A stretch of DNA of 64,000 bases from Chitinophagaceae bacterium IBVUCB1 (GTDB lineage: Bacteria > Bacteroidota > Bacteroidia > Chitinophagales > Chitinophagaceae): the NCBI GenBank assembly GCA_002127285.1, contig NFUW01000002.1, positions 159,683-223,682 on the forward strand, read 5' to 3'. The notes under the pieces were generated by a model. It was not told where the DNA came from and did not search any database. It worked only from the letters and a program-made list of their open reading frames with translations. Below, in pieces: positions 9,701 through 16,191 of the stretch. A program made the translations under genes and the position numbers. The first letter of the stretch is position 1. Each line of letters begins with the position of its first letter.

Positions 9701-11985
9701 CAACAGCCATACTGAATGGTTATCGCTACCGTTGTGTTACGAGCGGCACCTGCAGCCCTGCGGCTGTATCAAATGCCGCTACCCTGGCCGTTAACAACCT
9801 GCCTGCCATCAGCATCCAGCCTGCTAATGCGAGTGTCTGCGACAACGGCACAGCAACATTTACGGTGGCAGCAACAGGCAGCAGCATCAGCTACCAATGG
9901 CAGCAGAACACCGGCAGCGGCTTTACAGACCTGGTGAACGGCGGCACAGTGAGCGGAGCTACGTCTACTACACTGAATCTGAACTTTTTAACGACTGCAC
10001 TGAACGGTTACCAGTACCGTTGTATCGTCAACGGTATCTGCAGCCCTGCGGCAGTAAGTAATACGGTCACCCTGACGGTGAATCCGTTGCTGACACCATC
10101 CGTAATCATCGCACCGTCGGTTAACAATATCTGCTCGGGTACATCGGTAACGTTTACGGCAACGCCCGTCAACGGCGGCAGCAGCCCTGTTTACCAGTGG
10201 CGCCGCAACGGTACGAATACCGGCACGAACAGCCCTGTGCTGACGGCGAGCAACTTTGCCAACGGCGAGGTAGTAACTTGTGTGATAACAAGCAACGCGG
10301 TATGTGCTACCCCTGCAACAGCCACGAGCAATGCGGTAACGATGCTGGTAACCCCGACAGTTACCCCAGCTATCAGTATAGCCACCGCCAATAACCCTGT
10401 ATGTTCGGGCAGCACGGCCAATTTTACGAGCAATATCAGCAACGGGGGTACGGCTCCTGCCTACCAATGGCTGAAGAACGGCAACCCGATAACAGGCGCT
10501 ACAGGTGCTACCTACAGCGATAATACCCTGGTGGGCGGCGATGTGATACGCTGCGTACTGACCAGCAATGTGGTGTGCGCATCCGTAACAACGGCCAACA
10601 GCAATAATGTCACGATGACGGTGAACCCTGTAGTCACCCCTTCAGTAAGCATAACGACGGCGAGTACCACACGGTGCGCAGGACAGTCAACCACGTTCAC
10701 GGCATCTGTAACCAACGGCGGTACAGCACCTATCTACCAATGGTATATCAACTTTACCCCTGTAGGAACCAACAGCCCGAGTTTTACGACCACGGCACTG
10801 GCCAATGGCGATGTAGTACGCTGTGCGATGATCAGCAATGCACCTTGCCAAAGCACTACAGGGGCTGCTACCAGCAACCTGATAACGATGACGGTACTGC
10901 CATTGGTAACACCGACCATCAGTATTGTATCTAACTTCGGTACGCAGGCTTGTTTGAACACCCCTGTAACGTTTACGGCTACCATCAGCAATGGAGGTTC
11001 AGCCCCGTTGTACCAGTGGCGTCGCAACGGCTTGCCGGTAGGAGGCAACAGTGCAACATATATCCTGAACACCCCGAGTACGGGTGATGTGATAAACTGT
11101 GTGCTGACGAGTACGGAAGCCTGCCCTTCGCCTGCAAGTGTGACGAGCAACAGCATCACCCTGACGGTGAACCCGGTAGGACTGGCAACGGTAGGCGTAC
11201 TGGCCAGCCCCGATACGATTATGTGTATGCCAAGCAGCGGGGTCACCTTCTATTCTAACTTTACGAATGGTGGCACCAACCCTCAGTTCCAATGGATAGT
11301 AAATGGTGTGGATGTAATGGGTGCGAATGCAGCGAGCTACTTTACCAACAGCCTGAACAGCGGCGATACGGTAGCGGTGCGCATGACCAGCAATGCAACC
11401 TGCGTGTTCCCTGCTACCAGCCGTGCGGTGCGCATACTGCAATACCCCAAACTGGCGACGAGTGTAAGTATCACGATGCAGGAAGTAGGTGGTCAGAAAG
11501 AGTTTACAGCCAATGTAATAAACGGCGGCAGTACGCCGACTTATCAATGGTTGCTGAACGAGAAAGTGATACCCGGTGCAACAGGTTCTGTTTATACGGC
11601 TAGCGGACTGAAAGACGGCGACCGAGTGTCAGTAGAAGTAACGAGCAGCGCGATATGTGCAACACCGAAGACACAGACGAGCAATGCGTATACGGTAACA
11701 ACAGGCATACAGCGAGTAGCAGGTAGTGATGTACAGATAACGACCTACCCGAACCCTGCGGATGCGGTGATACATGTACGCACCGACAAGACGATAAGCG
11801 GCAACAGTGAAGTAAGGATACTGGACAAGCTGGGACAAGTGGTAGCCGTACAGAAGGTGAACAGCCTGAAAGCAGGCGAAGCCATCAGTGTGAGCACAGG
11901 GCATCTGGCAGCAGGTACTTACACCATACAAGTGGTGAATACCGAACACAGCTTCATCTACAACGCAAGGTTTACAAAAATGTAA
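754..11985 (+). CDS. Giant T9SS-secreted surface protein with beta-helix and Ig-like repeats (3,743 aa)
   Basis: Residues 1-30 form a Sec signal peptide with a basic start and Ala-rich core. Two regions of N-N-T-I-rich turns (about 80-850 and 1003-1700) look like right-handed beta-helices; the first closes with a DIDGQTRPG...GADEF motif typical of such domains. Two Ig-like modules follow (1722-1908), then eight units of about 89 residues starting with a VGTPVFTLG-type motif (1909-2624), then five Cys-pair Ig-like modules (2625-3110), six related TPS-type modules (3112-3645), and the T9SS type A sorting domain (about 3660-3743). Role is inferred: a surface adhesin or matrix protein; no catalytic domain was recognised. 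The last third is visibly richer in G and C codons than the first two thirds, and parts are duplicated inside the gene and in the gene before it. Confidence 0.9.
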   Translation: MFKSNQLRKIGGTFALTIAAILAATTTKAVSGGTYTINPGSAATASNYQNITSAISDMTSGTRGDGGPSNGSGVTGAVIFELAVGYTSGGETFPLTIGNITGNSATNTITFRPAAGVGSALSITSSNTTATIDLSGANNVIFDGRPGGTSTNRYLTIANTSTLGIAIRFINDASNNIVRYCGVNGVNTSTTSGVIVFSTTTGTTGNDNNTIDNCDILDGSSTPVNNIYSAGSSSTTENSGNTISNCNIANYFSTTLATNGILINTNSTTWSITGNRFYQTATRTYTTGNQHNAINILTGNGHTVSNNTIGYNSSAGTGTYTMAGTVSTSFRAINMSVGTTIASSVQGNTITAISLTTTGTTTTGAGVLCGIAVTGGNVNIGTTSGNTIGASTGTGAITLAPGSGGLLVAINSATSGTINIQNNTIGALTNTSPTASTTLNLHCITASAIATSLNISNNTFGNTTANNIVAGTSGFTTSATTVSGINLASTATSLTVSNNTIQNLTGWGSGTGSTRGLFTAAASGSSATGTISNNTIRNLTTNGTLTGYSNGQSCLVGINIGTGNTYLVSNNTIHTLSAINTGTGNYAAAGITLGNSTSIRVRNNTIYGITNAGTGTTVASPPVIAGIIVRSGTTSDTLSNNMIALGNGVTTNTCIIGIFCNHGSTPDPVNVIYNNTINITGTASSGSLNTFCFHRGDLSATSRNQTVIIINNIFNNARTGGTGKHYAIANNSTATSSATGWGTNASNYNLLNSASSSTVGYWGADRDFSAWKTNSASDANSYSGYPVTFTNPANDLHLNMGTTATVIESGGTTLTNFATDIDGQTRPGPAGSVNGGAVAYDLGADEFDGVVLDIMAPTITYTPLTNTSSTANRTTTSFATITDNYAGVNTTLGTRPRLYFKKSTDNNAFVGNTSSDNGWKWVEATGTTSPFNFTINYGIINGGSVSTGDVIQYFVVAQDLATTPNIAANPSTGFVGTTVSSITTAPTTPNSYTIAPALSTTINVGSGQTYTSLTNAGGLFEAINNGVLSGNTVASVTSDLSESGTFALNSAGMGGFTLTIQPSTTTLRTISNSADLGVTMIRIDGAAGVTFDGRSGGSGQYFRIVNTHATAASCQPAIQVLGGATSATIRNCIIESNASATTLGTVMMGTGTNSLTLIANDIRDAQGTPGTTGVPTASIYSNNTSNNITVGGSTAADGNNIYNFTNVGVGLVGIADGAIVRNNNVYQTASRSTATFPIYLNTGNNHNVSNNNVFQSSGTLTAQFFGIVVQGGGNGHTINNNSIGGSDATRGGNAFTINTTTTSGGINCLAGTGAFTNIQGNTISNFANITTGASGVVIGINAAGGNVNIGTTQGNILGGGANPSDTIMNTYDNGIITYSGTNTANIENNIIGNISYYRGQGDRTAGISITGTGSTISVKKNIIRDIKANSTGTTTTSFGAWGIFINAAISGTSVIDSNTIYNIENTSTGTSAYPTAGIRITNNPVAGTTISRNRIYNIKTNGTGTGTSAPTAEGISIITSSNSLNIYNNQINIGDGAGNQTIAYGIYDAGSGSNNYFYNSVAVTGTLSSGSNKSFCYFRNSTIPVPSIRNNIFHNTRTGGTGGQFGIGTASTTNWTAAVSNYNYFTVPDLNNTCEWGTGTPNTLTQWRTNSGSDVNSDVASIPLPGFFTNQSTGDLSVVSAYHGNVAAKATPVSVTIDFTGATRGALTPTVGSVEVPLSSFTTHPSNVSVCDGAATSFTVVANNSPTSYVWQVNNGGGFTNISNGGIYSNATTPTLNISNVTGLTGFQYRAIANNISGASAPSNAATITVLFAPSITTDPSGVTVCSGVATSFTAAGSNTPTSYTWQVDNGGGYANISNGGVYSNATTGTLNISSSAGLGGLLYRAIANNGCGSSLPSAAATLTVTPNVGTPVFTLGATSSRCQAAGTVTYGATATNNTGITYSLDATTAAFPGNSINTSTGAVTYAAGWAGPTTTITATATGCSGPTTATHTVTIPPAVGAPTFTLGSTSTRCQGAGTVTYTATASNSSSLSYSLDATSVTGGNSINASTGAVTFVAGWTGTSTVTVTASGCGTPTTATHTITTTPTVGTPLFTLGTSSTRCQGAGIVTYGATASNNTGITYTLDAASVTGGNSINASTGAVTYVAGWSGTTTITASAAGCNGPSTATHTVTVTPTVGTPVFTLGTTSIRCQGAGTTTYGATASNSTGITYSLDAASVTAGNTINASTGAVTFTAGWTSTSTITATATGCNGPSISTHTVTTTLIIGTPVFALGSSSTRCQGANTVTYSATSAGSTGISYSLDATTLAFAGNSINASTGAVTFAAGWTGTSTVTATASGCGGPVLATHTITTTPTVGTPLFTLGTSSTRCQGAGIVTYGATASNNTGITYTLDAASVTGGNSINASTGAVTYVAGWSGTTTITASAAGCNGPSTATHTVTVTPTVGTPVFTLGTTSIRCQGAGTTTYGATASNSTGITYSLDAASVTAGNSINATTGAVTFVAGWTNTTTVTATATGCNGPSASSHTISITPFVGTPVFTLGATSTRCQAGTNVTYAATASNSTGITYSLDATTLAFAGNSINALTGTVTYASGWTGTSTITATAAGCGTSTTATHVVTTTPQNIPVITTHPLSQGVCVGINGLFSVVSTGTNLTYHWYENQGSGFFPLSNSSQYSGVFTPTLTITSVHAGLNGFQYQCRVTASNIACPPTIVTSNNATLTALTPPLAMGIASSTIVCAGSNTSISVSASGSGLTYQWQENAGSGYVNLSNTGVYSNVTTAAMGITGALASMNGYQYRCVVSGTCSPSVTTNASLLTVHTLPSVGTQPANVTTCAGSNITFSVGVSGTLPTYQWQEFNGISWSNLSNNATYLNVFGPVLSISNVPPVLNGYQYRCVVSGVCSPTVTSNAGTLTVNTSPSYTAQPVNTQVCAGSNTGFSITATGAGLTYQWQLSTNGGGTWSNLSNGGVYSNVTAASLTITGATAILNGYRYRCVTSGTCSPAAVSNAATLAVNNLPAISIQPANASVCDNGTATFTVAATGSSISYQWQQNTGSGFTDLVNGGTVSGATSTTLNLNFLTTALNGYQYRCIVNGICSPAAVSNTVTLTVNPLLTPSVIIAPSVNNICSGTSVTFTATPVNGGSSPVYQWRRNGTNTGTNSPVLTASNFANGEVVTCVITSNAVCATPATATSNAVTMLVTPTVTPAISIATANNPVCSGSTANFTSNISNGGTAPAYQWLKNGNPITGATGATYSDNTLVGGDVIRCVLTSNVVCASVTTANSNNVTMTVNPVVTPSVSITTASTTRCAGQSTTFTASVTNGGTAPIYQWYINFTPVGTNSPSFTTTALANGDVVRCAMISNAPCQSTTGAATSNLITMTVLPLVTPTISIVSNFGTQACLNTPVTFTATISNGGSAPLYQWRRNGLPVGGNSATYILNTPSTGDVINCVLTSTEACPSPASVTSNSITLTVNPVGLATVGVLASPDTIMCMPSSGVTFYSNFTNGGTNPQFQWIVNGVDVMGANAASYFTNSLNSGDTVAVRMTSNATCVFPATSRAVRILQYPKLATSVSITMQEVGGQKEFTANVINGGSTPTYQWLLNEKVIPGATGSVYTASGLKDGDRVSVEVTSSAICATPKTQTSNAYTVTTGIQRVAGSDVQITTYPNPADAVIHVRTDKTISGNSEVRILDKLGQVVAVQKVNSLKAGEAISVSTGHLAAGTYTIQVVNTEHSFIYNARFTKM
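6987..7421 (+). repeat. Internal near-perfect repeat of the giant gene, copy 1
   Basis: This 435-base stretch matches 7791-8225 with a single mismatch (A at 7311, T at 8115). The offset of 804 bases is 268 codons, so the repeat is in frame and spans parts of three successive 89-residue units. Confidence 0.95.
7791..8225 (+). repeat. Internal near-perfect repeat of the giant gene, copy 2
   Basis: Second copy of the 435-base segment at 6987-7421. The DNA between the copies (7422-7790) encodes a related but clearly diverged unit, which points to local gene conversion or unequal exchange among units. Confidence 0.95.
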
Positions 11986-12001
11986 ATATTAACTGATAGA
12001 A
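11538..12001 (+). repeat. 464-bp perfect direct repeat, copy 2
   Basis: Identical to bases 1-464. It covers the last 149 codons of the giant gene plus 16 bases of 3' flank. Confidence 0.95.
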
Positions 12002-12042
12002 TAATAAAGTGGGCTTACTAAATGTAAGCCCACTTTATTATT
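12000..12042. terminator. Bidirectional terminator between convergent genes
   Basis: A perfect 19-bp stem (12000-12018 with 12024-12042) encloses a TAAAT loop. It sits between the giant gene on the plus strand and the acyl-CoA reductase on the minus strand, with A/T-rich tails usable in both directions. Confidence 0.8.
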
Positions 12043-12060
12043 AATAATGATGTGAGATTG

Positions 12061-13053
12061 CTACAAACCCGTCAGGAAAGCCATGGTATCTACCCCATCG
12101 GCATAGTCTGTAAGCGCGGGCGATTGCGAACTGCCGAATGGCGTATGCCCGTGCCCTACCATGCACTGTATATCTTCGCTGCCTGTTAATTCGCTAATCA
12201 GCGTATCCTTGTTTTCGTACCAGCGGTAGTGTAGTACGCTGACAGCCGAAAAGGGTATGGCGTTTTCTACCATCAGCAGTGTATCGTTGGTATAGTAGGG
12301 TACTTTATTGAGCAGATAGATGGCGAGGTAGTAATCGTAATTGTTCTTGTATTTGTGATGATGAATGATGTCGTCGTATTTTTTAGCAGCTTCCATCAGC
12401 AGGCTTATATCATAGCCTTGGGGCAGGCATACCTGCGTTACGTTGCGGCAACCAAGCCCAAAGTAAGTAAACACATCGTCCATCAGCAAGCTCAGTTCTT
12501 CGGTGGTTTCTGTACCATCCAGCACAGCAACCGAGGTGCGATTTTTTCGGATGATGTGCGGATATTTACCAAAGTACTCCTCAAAGTAGCGGGCTGTATT
12601 ATTGCTGCCTGTGGCTATGTAGGCATCGCAGCCCTTCAGGTTATCGGCAATGCTCATTTGCGCGGCTACTTGGGCTTTCCATTCAGTTAGTTTTTGCAAT
12701 ATATGGCGCAGCAGCACTTCGTCTTTAGATGATAGTTTCATAACCGTTTGCTGCCCCGACATGAAACCACACAGCGCATCGTGAAAGCCCACCAATGGTA
12801 TATTACCTGCCGCTACTATACCTACGCGCTTGGGCGTGGCAACGGGTGTGTAGGGCTGCATCCATGCCAGCAGTTTATCTGCATCCAGCATTCGGGTGCA
12901 GATGTTGCGCACAGCCAGTTCTATATTGCCCGTGGTGAACCATGCATTCATATTGGTGGCGCGTGCTATTATGTCTTGCCATTCTTCGCTATTGCTTTGC
13001 AAATAATCGCGCAGGCGAACCAAAAGCGATATTCTTTGTTCTGTACTCAACAT
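12061..13053 (-). CDS. LuxC-like acyl-CoA reductase
   Basis: The 330-residue protein belongs to the aldehyde dehydrogenase superfamily branch that includes LuxC, which reduces acyl-CoA or acyl thioesters with NADPH. A nucleotide-binding segment with an AAGNIPLVG motif lies at about 81-89, and the probable catalytic cysteine is Cys202 in GLGCRNV. It is shorter than LuxC of luminous bacteria (about 480), and no other lux gene is present, so a role in luminescence is not suggested. It is divergent from a ferredoxin gene 59 bases away, a pairing I recall from other Bacteroidota; a redox link between the two is an inference. Confidence 0.8.
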   Translation of the reverse strand: MLSTEQRISLLVRLRDYLQSNSEEWQDIIARATNMNAWFTTGNIELAVRNICTRMLDADKLLAWMQPYTPVATPKRVGIVAAGNIPLVGFHDALCGFMSGQQTVMKLSSKDEVLLRHILQKLTEWKAQVAAQMSIADNLKGCDAYIATGSNNTARYFEEYFGKYPHIIRKNRTSVAVLDGTETTEELSLLMDDVFTYFGLGCRNVTQVCLPQGYDISLLMEAAKKYDDIIHHHKYKNNYDYYLAIYLLNKVPYYTNDTLLMVENAIPFSAVSVLHYRWYENKDTLISELTGSEDIQCMVGHGHTPFGSSQSPALTDYADGVDTMAFLTGL

Positions 13054-13057
13054 ACCA

Positions 13058-13089
13058 TTGACAATTATGGGTGCGAAGTTGTAACTTTA
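13058..13089 (+). promoter_or_regulatory. Possible promoter of the ferredoxin gene
   Basis: TTG at 13058-13060 and TAACTTTA at 13082-13089 are 21 bases apart, close to the Bacteroidota -33/-7 pattern (TTTG and TAnnTTTG). The -7 box differs from consensus in its last base. The start codon is at 13113. Confidence 0.3.
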
Positions 13090-13112
13090 CCCTCAGAAAA
13101 ACCAAAAATATT

Positions 13113-13460
13113 ATGGCAATCAAGATAACAGATGAATGTATAAACTGCGGGGCATGCGAACCGGAATGCCCTAACAACGCGATATATGAAGGTGGGGTAG
13201 AGTGGGCTATAGCCGATGGTACATCTGTAAAAGGCAGCTATACGCTGATGGATGGCAGCAGTACCGATGCAGGTACCAAGCACGAGCCGATAGCGGTAGA
13301 TACCTATTACATAACGGCTAATAAATGTACCGAATGCCAAGGCTTTCATGACGAGCCGCAATGCGCTGCCGTATGCCCCGTAGATTGCTGCGTACCCGAT
13401 GAGATGTATAAAGAAACGGTGGACGAGCTATTGGCTAAGAAAGAAAAACTGCACCTGTAA
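13113..13460 (+). CDS. 2[4Fe-4S] ferredoxin (Alvin type)
   Basis: A 115-residue soluble electron carrier. Cluster I ligands are Cys9, 12, 15 and 19 in a CxxCxxCxxxCP motif. The second motif has Cys72 and 75, then an 8-residue insert before Cys84, Cys88 and Cys92, as in Alvin-type ferredoxins. Between the motifs is a longer linker than in clostridial ferredoxins. I chose the ATG at 13113, because the frame upstream to 13071 encodes 14 residues with no family likeness and overlaps the promoter region. It is divergent from the acyl-CoA reductase, which may share its control. Confidence 0.85.
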   Translation: MAIKITDECINCGACEPECPNNAIYEGGVEWAIADGTSVKGSYTLMDGSSTDAGTKHEPIAVDTYYITANKCTECQGFHDEPQCAAVCPVDCCVPDEMYKETVDELLAKKEKLHL

Positions 13461-13488
13461 TAGAGGTTGCATGATATGATTATAAAAC

Positions 13489-13511
13489 AGAAGCCGCGCA
13501 TTGCGGCTTCT
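13489..13511 (+). terminator. Terminator-like hairpin after the ferredoxin gene
   Basis: GAAGCCGC at 13490-13497 pairs with GCGGCTTC at 13503-13510 around a GCATT loop. The following tract TATTGTTAATATT is T-rich but broken. Confidence 0.6.
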
Positions 13512-13678
13512 ATTGTTAATATTAGATTCATTAACTACTGTTTCTCTGCTTTCAAATGCTTCACACCCGCATCGCTATTTAGTATCAGTTAATAGATACC
13601 GACAACAATTTGTTTATATGCAAGAAGTAATTTTTGATATTATAAAACAAGAATAATCAGGATCTTATAATAACGCAA

Positions 13679-13702
13679 GAAAGGCGGTAGAAACCGCCTT
13701 TC
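13679..13702 (-). terminator. Hairpin terminator, better suited to the minus strand
   Basis: A perfect 10-bp stem (GAAAGGCGGT with its complement) has a 4-base AGAA loop. On the minus strand it lies 15 bases after the stop of the gene remnant at 13718-13849 and is followed by TTGCGTTATTAT; on the plus strand no T run follows. Confidence 0.55.
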
Positions 13703-13717
13703 GAAATCTAGAATTGA

Positions 13718-13849
13718 TTACCCATTACAAACTTTAGTATCGTAGAATACAGCCTTTTGAAAACTGTATGTATCGTCGCTGTTGTATAGTAAGACGTTGC
13801 CTGCGGCGTAAAGGTTGGAAAGCGGGGTAAAAAAATTGTCATGGAAATT
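13718..13849 (-). pseudogene. Probable 3' remnant of a decayed gene
   Basis: On the minus strand an open frame of 43 codons ends at a TAA (13718-13720) and begins directly after a TGA (13850-13852), with no ATG, GTG or TTG. Its residues (NLYAAGNVLLYN, then DDTYSFQKAVFYD) look like real protein, and a hairpin terminator lies just after it. The 503-base gap 13461-13963 otherwise holds the ferredoxin terminator and the sucD promoter region. I do not recognise the family. It could be chance, but the stop plus terminator pairing argues for a truncated gene. Confidence 0.35.
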
Positions 13850-13927
13850 TCATTAATATAAAAACCCGCTACAGGCAAGGCTCGCAGCCCACCTATAAGA
13901 TAATTACCTATTTACCCGATTATACCT

Positions 13928-13935
13928 TATTTTTG
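13928..13935 (+). promoter_or_regulatory. -7 box upstream of sucD
   Basis: TATTTTTG fits the Bacteroidota -7 consensus TAnnTTTG, 28 bases before the start codon. No good -33 TTTG is visible at the usual spacing. Confidence 0.35.
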
Positions 13936-13963
13936 CCACCGTTATAATAAAAACAATATTCCG

Positions 13964-14845
13964 ATGGCTGTTTTAGTCAATAAAAATTCTAAAGTAATCG
14001 TACAGGGCTTCACGGGTACAGAAGGTACTTTCCATGCTGGCCAAATGATAGAATACGGCACCAACGTAGTAGGTGGCATTACCCCCGGCAAGGGTGGTTC
14101 TACGCACCTCGACCGTCCCGTATTCAATACCGTGCAGGATGCGGTTAATACTACAGGTGCAGATGTGTCTATCATATTCGTACCACCGGCTTTTGCTGCC
14201 GATGCGGTGATGGAAGCTGCTGATGCAGGCATCAAAGTCATCATCTGCATTACAGAGGGCATACCCGTACAGGACATGGTAAAAGCGCGCGACTATCTGC
14301 GTGGTAAAGACTGCCGCCTGATAGGCCCCAACTGCCCCGGCGTTATTACTGCGGACGAGGCTAAAGTAGGCATCATGCCCGGCTTCATTTTCAAGAAAGG
14401 TAATATCGGTATCGTATCTAAAAGCGGTACGCTGACATACGAAGCAGCAGACCAGGTAGTGAAAGCAGGCTTTGGCATTACCACTGCCATTGGTATTGGT
14501 GGCGACCCCATCATTGGTACTACTACCAAAGAAGCGGTTGAAATGCTGATGAATGACCCTGAAACAGAGGGCATCATTATGATAGGCGAAATAGGCGGCG
14601 GTATGGAAGCAGAAGCTGCCCGCTGGCTGAAGGATAATATGCGTAAACCTGTGGTAGGTTTTATAGCAGGACAAACAGCGCCCCCCGGCCGCCGTATGGG
14701 TCATGCGGGTGCCATAGTAGGTGGTGCAGAAGATACGGCCGCCGCTAAAATGAAGATTATGGCAGAGTGCGGTATACACGTAGTCGCCAGTCCTGCCGAT
14801 ATTGGTAAAACAATGGCTGCCGCAATGAAGAAAGAAATGGCATAA
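13964..14845 (+). CDS. sucD: Succinate--CoA ligase (ADP-forming), alpha subunit
   Basis: A full-length 293-residue alpha subunit. It forms the CoA-binding half of succinyl-CoA synthetase, which makes ATP or GTP in the TCA cycle with the beta subunit SucC. The CoA-binding fold opens with [12 protein letters not shown], and the phosphorylated active-site histidine is His247 in RRMGHAGAI. sucC is not adjacent, so the two subunit genes are separated here. The gene stands alone between its own -7 box and a terminator. Confidence 0.95.
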   Translation: MAVLVNKNSKVIVQGFTGTEGTFHAGQMIEYGTNVVGGITPGKGGSTHLDRPVFNTVQDAVNTTGADVSIIFVPPAFAADAVMEAADAGIKVIICITEGIPVQDMVKARDYLRGKDCRLIGPNCPGVITADEAKVGIMPGFIFKKGNIGIVSKSGTLTYEAADQVVKAGFGITTAIGIGGDPIIGTTTKEAVEMLMNDPETEGIIMIGEIGGGMEAEAARWLKDNMRKPVVGFIAGQTAPPGRRMGHAGAIVGGAEDTAAAKMKIMAECGIHVVASPADIGKTMAAAMKKEMA

Positions 14846-14859
14846 GCCCACAGATATTA

Positions 14860-14878
14860 ACACACACACACACACACA
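14860..14878 (+). repeat. AC dinucleotide run
   Basis: Nine and a half AC units lie between the sucD stop codon and its terminator. They are in the 3' untranslated region, where slippage would not alter a protein. Confidence 0.9.
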
Positions 14879-14880
14879 TC

Positions 14881-14909
14881 AAAAAGGTTGCTGTAACGGC
14901 AGCCTTTTT
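14881..14909. terminator. Terminator after sucD
   Basis: A 13-bp stem with two G-U pairs (AAAAAGGTTGCTG with CGGCAGCCTTTTT) around a TAA loop, ending in a T run. The A-rich left arm makes it usable in either direction. Confidence 0.85.
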
Positions 14910-14959
14910 TGTTTATTCTTTTCAATTCCCCTCTCACTACTTTCTACTATTTTCGCAGC

Positions 14960-16051
14960 ATGGTTTATAAGGTTATCGGTTTGATGTCGGGCAGCTCGCT
15001 GGATGGTTTGGATATAGCGTTTGTGCAATTGGAAGAGGTGCGCGGGCAGTGGAGCTACCAGATACTTGCGGCAGATTGCATCGCCTATACCGATGAATGG
15101 GCGTATAACCTGAAACATGCGCAGCAATTATCCGTACCCGATTTTCTGCGTTTGCATACGGCTTATGGTCGTTGGATAGGTGGGGCAGTAAACCGTTTTA
15201 TTGCCGATAAAAACTTAGAACTGCAAGTACAGTTTATAGCCAGCCATGGGCATACCGTGCTGCACGAACCTGCCAACCATACAACCACACAAATAGGTTG
15301 TGGTGCAGCGATAGCTGCCATCACAGGGCTACCCGTCATCAGCGACTTGCGTGCGCTGGATGTGGCCCTCGGCGGACAAGGCGCACCCATTGTACCCATT
15401 GGCGATAAACTGCTGTTTGCTCAATACGATTACCACCTGAATATTGGCGGCATAGCCAATATAACCGTGCCACACAATGGTAAGCCATTGGCATTTGATG
15501 TATGTCCTGCCAACCAAGTGCTGAATACACTGGCTCAAAAAGAAGGCAAAACTTATGACGATAACGGCACACTTGCTGCAAGTGGCGCATTGCTGACGGA
15601 CATATTGCTGAACCTGAATAAGGATGCATACTATACAAGGCAAGCTCCAAAATCATTGAGCAACGAGGCGGCTATTAGTATGGCTTTCCCTGCATTGCTG
15701 CAAAGCGAACATGCTACGCAAGACCAGCTGCATACGATGGTGGTGCATATTGCAGAGCAGGTACGCGATGCAGTTAGTAAATATCCATGCGGTAAAGAAC
15801 AAGCCATGATGCTGGTAACAGGTGGCGGAGCGTTTAACGGTTTTTTGATAGAGAAGCTGCAGCAGGCTTTGGCCCCACTACACATACAAGTAATAGTGCC
15901 AGATACCGATACCGTGATGTATAAAGAAGCCATAGTAATGGCACTGATAGGTGCTCTGCGCTGGCGAGAAGAAACCAATGTACTAAGCAGTGTAACAGGT
16001 GCATCCAGAGATAGCATTAGTGGAGCATTGTGGATGGGGCATAGTTATTAG
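14960..16051 (+). CDS. anmK: Anhydro-N-acetylmuramic acid kinase
   Basis: The 363-residue kinase phosphorylates and opens 1,6-anhydro-MurNAc released during peptidoglycan turnover, giving MurNAc-6-phosphate for recycling. The family signature LMSGSSLDGLD is at the N-terminus, a GGQGAPIVP motif is in the middle and VTGGGAFN near the end. I use the ATG at 14960 because the signature normally begins within the first ten residues; the frame upstream to 14909 runs into the sucD terminator. The stop TAG lies inside the left end of an inverted-repeat element. Confidence 0.92.
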   Translation: MVYKVIGLMSGSSLDGLDIAFVQLEEVRGQWSYQILAADCIAYTDEWAYNLKHAQQLSVPDFLRLHTAYGRWIGGAVNRFIADKNLELQVQFIASHGHTVLHEPANHTTTQIGCGAAIAAITGLPVISDLRALDVALGGQGAPIVPIGDKLLFAQYDYHLNIGGIANITVPHNGKPLAFDVCPANQVLNTLAQKEGKTYDDNGTLAASGALLTDILLNLNKDAYYTRQAPKSLSNEAAISMAFPALLQSEHATQDQLHTMVVHIAEQVRDAVSKYPCGKEQAMMLVTGGGAFNGFLIEKLQQALAPLHIQVIVPDTDTVMYKEAIVMALIGALRWREETNVLSSVTGASRDSISGALWMGHSY

Positions 16052-16191
16052 CCCCACCCATCCTCCCCCAAGGGGAGGTGGTACTATAAAACTAATCCTC
16101 TTTATTAAAGTCCCAAAGAATGTACTCATTCTCAGTAAAAAGTAATACAACGCTAAATTCCTCCCCATGGGGGAGGTTAGGAGGGACTAAT
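16047..16191. mobile_element. 145-bp MITE/REP-like inverted-repeat element
   Basis: The ends are inverted copies: 16047-16078 reads ATTAGCCCCACCCATCC then TCCCCCAAGGGGAGG, and the complement of 16160-16191 matches at 27 of 32 positions. Each end also contains its own small palindrome (CCTCCCC...GGGGAGG). The middle is AT-rich and codes for nothing I can see. Both flanking genes (anmK and the CoA-binding protein) end with a TAG that is part of the element ends. It resembles non-autonomous intergenic repeats found in Bacteroidota; copy number cannot be judged from one window. Confidence 0.65.

Noticed and set aside
1008-11949. Many minus-strand open frames of 60-180 codons within the giant gene
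   Set aside because: They arise from the Thr/Ser/Gly/Ala-rich repeats of the coding strand and contain no recognisable domain.
12061-13053. Bacterial luminescence gene
   Set aside because: LuxC-like, but no luxAB, luxD or luxE genes are nearby, and such stand-alone reductases occur in non-luminous Bacteroidota.
13973-14875. 300-codon open frame on the minus strand opposite sucD
   Set aside because: It is rich in Cys, His and Tyr in the way of antisense shadows, and sucD on the other strand is a clear full-length gene.
14860-14878. AC run as a phase-variation switch
   Set aside because: It lies after the sucD stop and before its terminator, so slippage would not change a reading frame or promoter.
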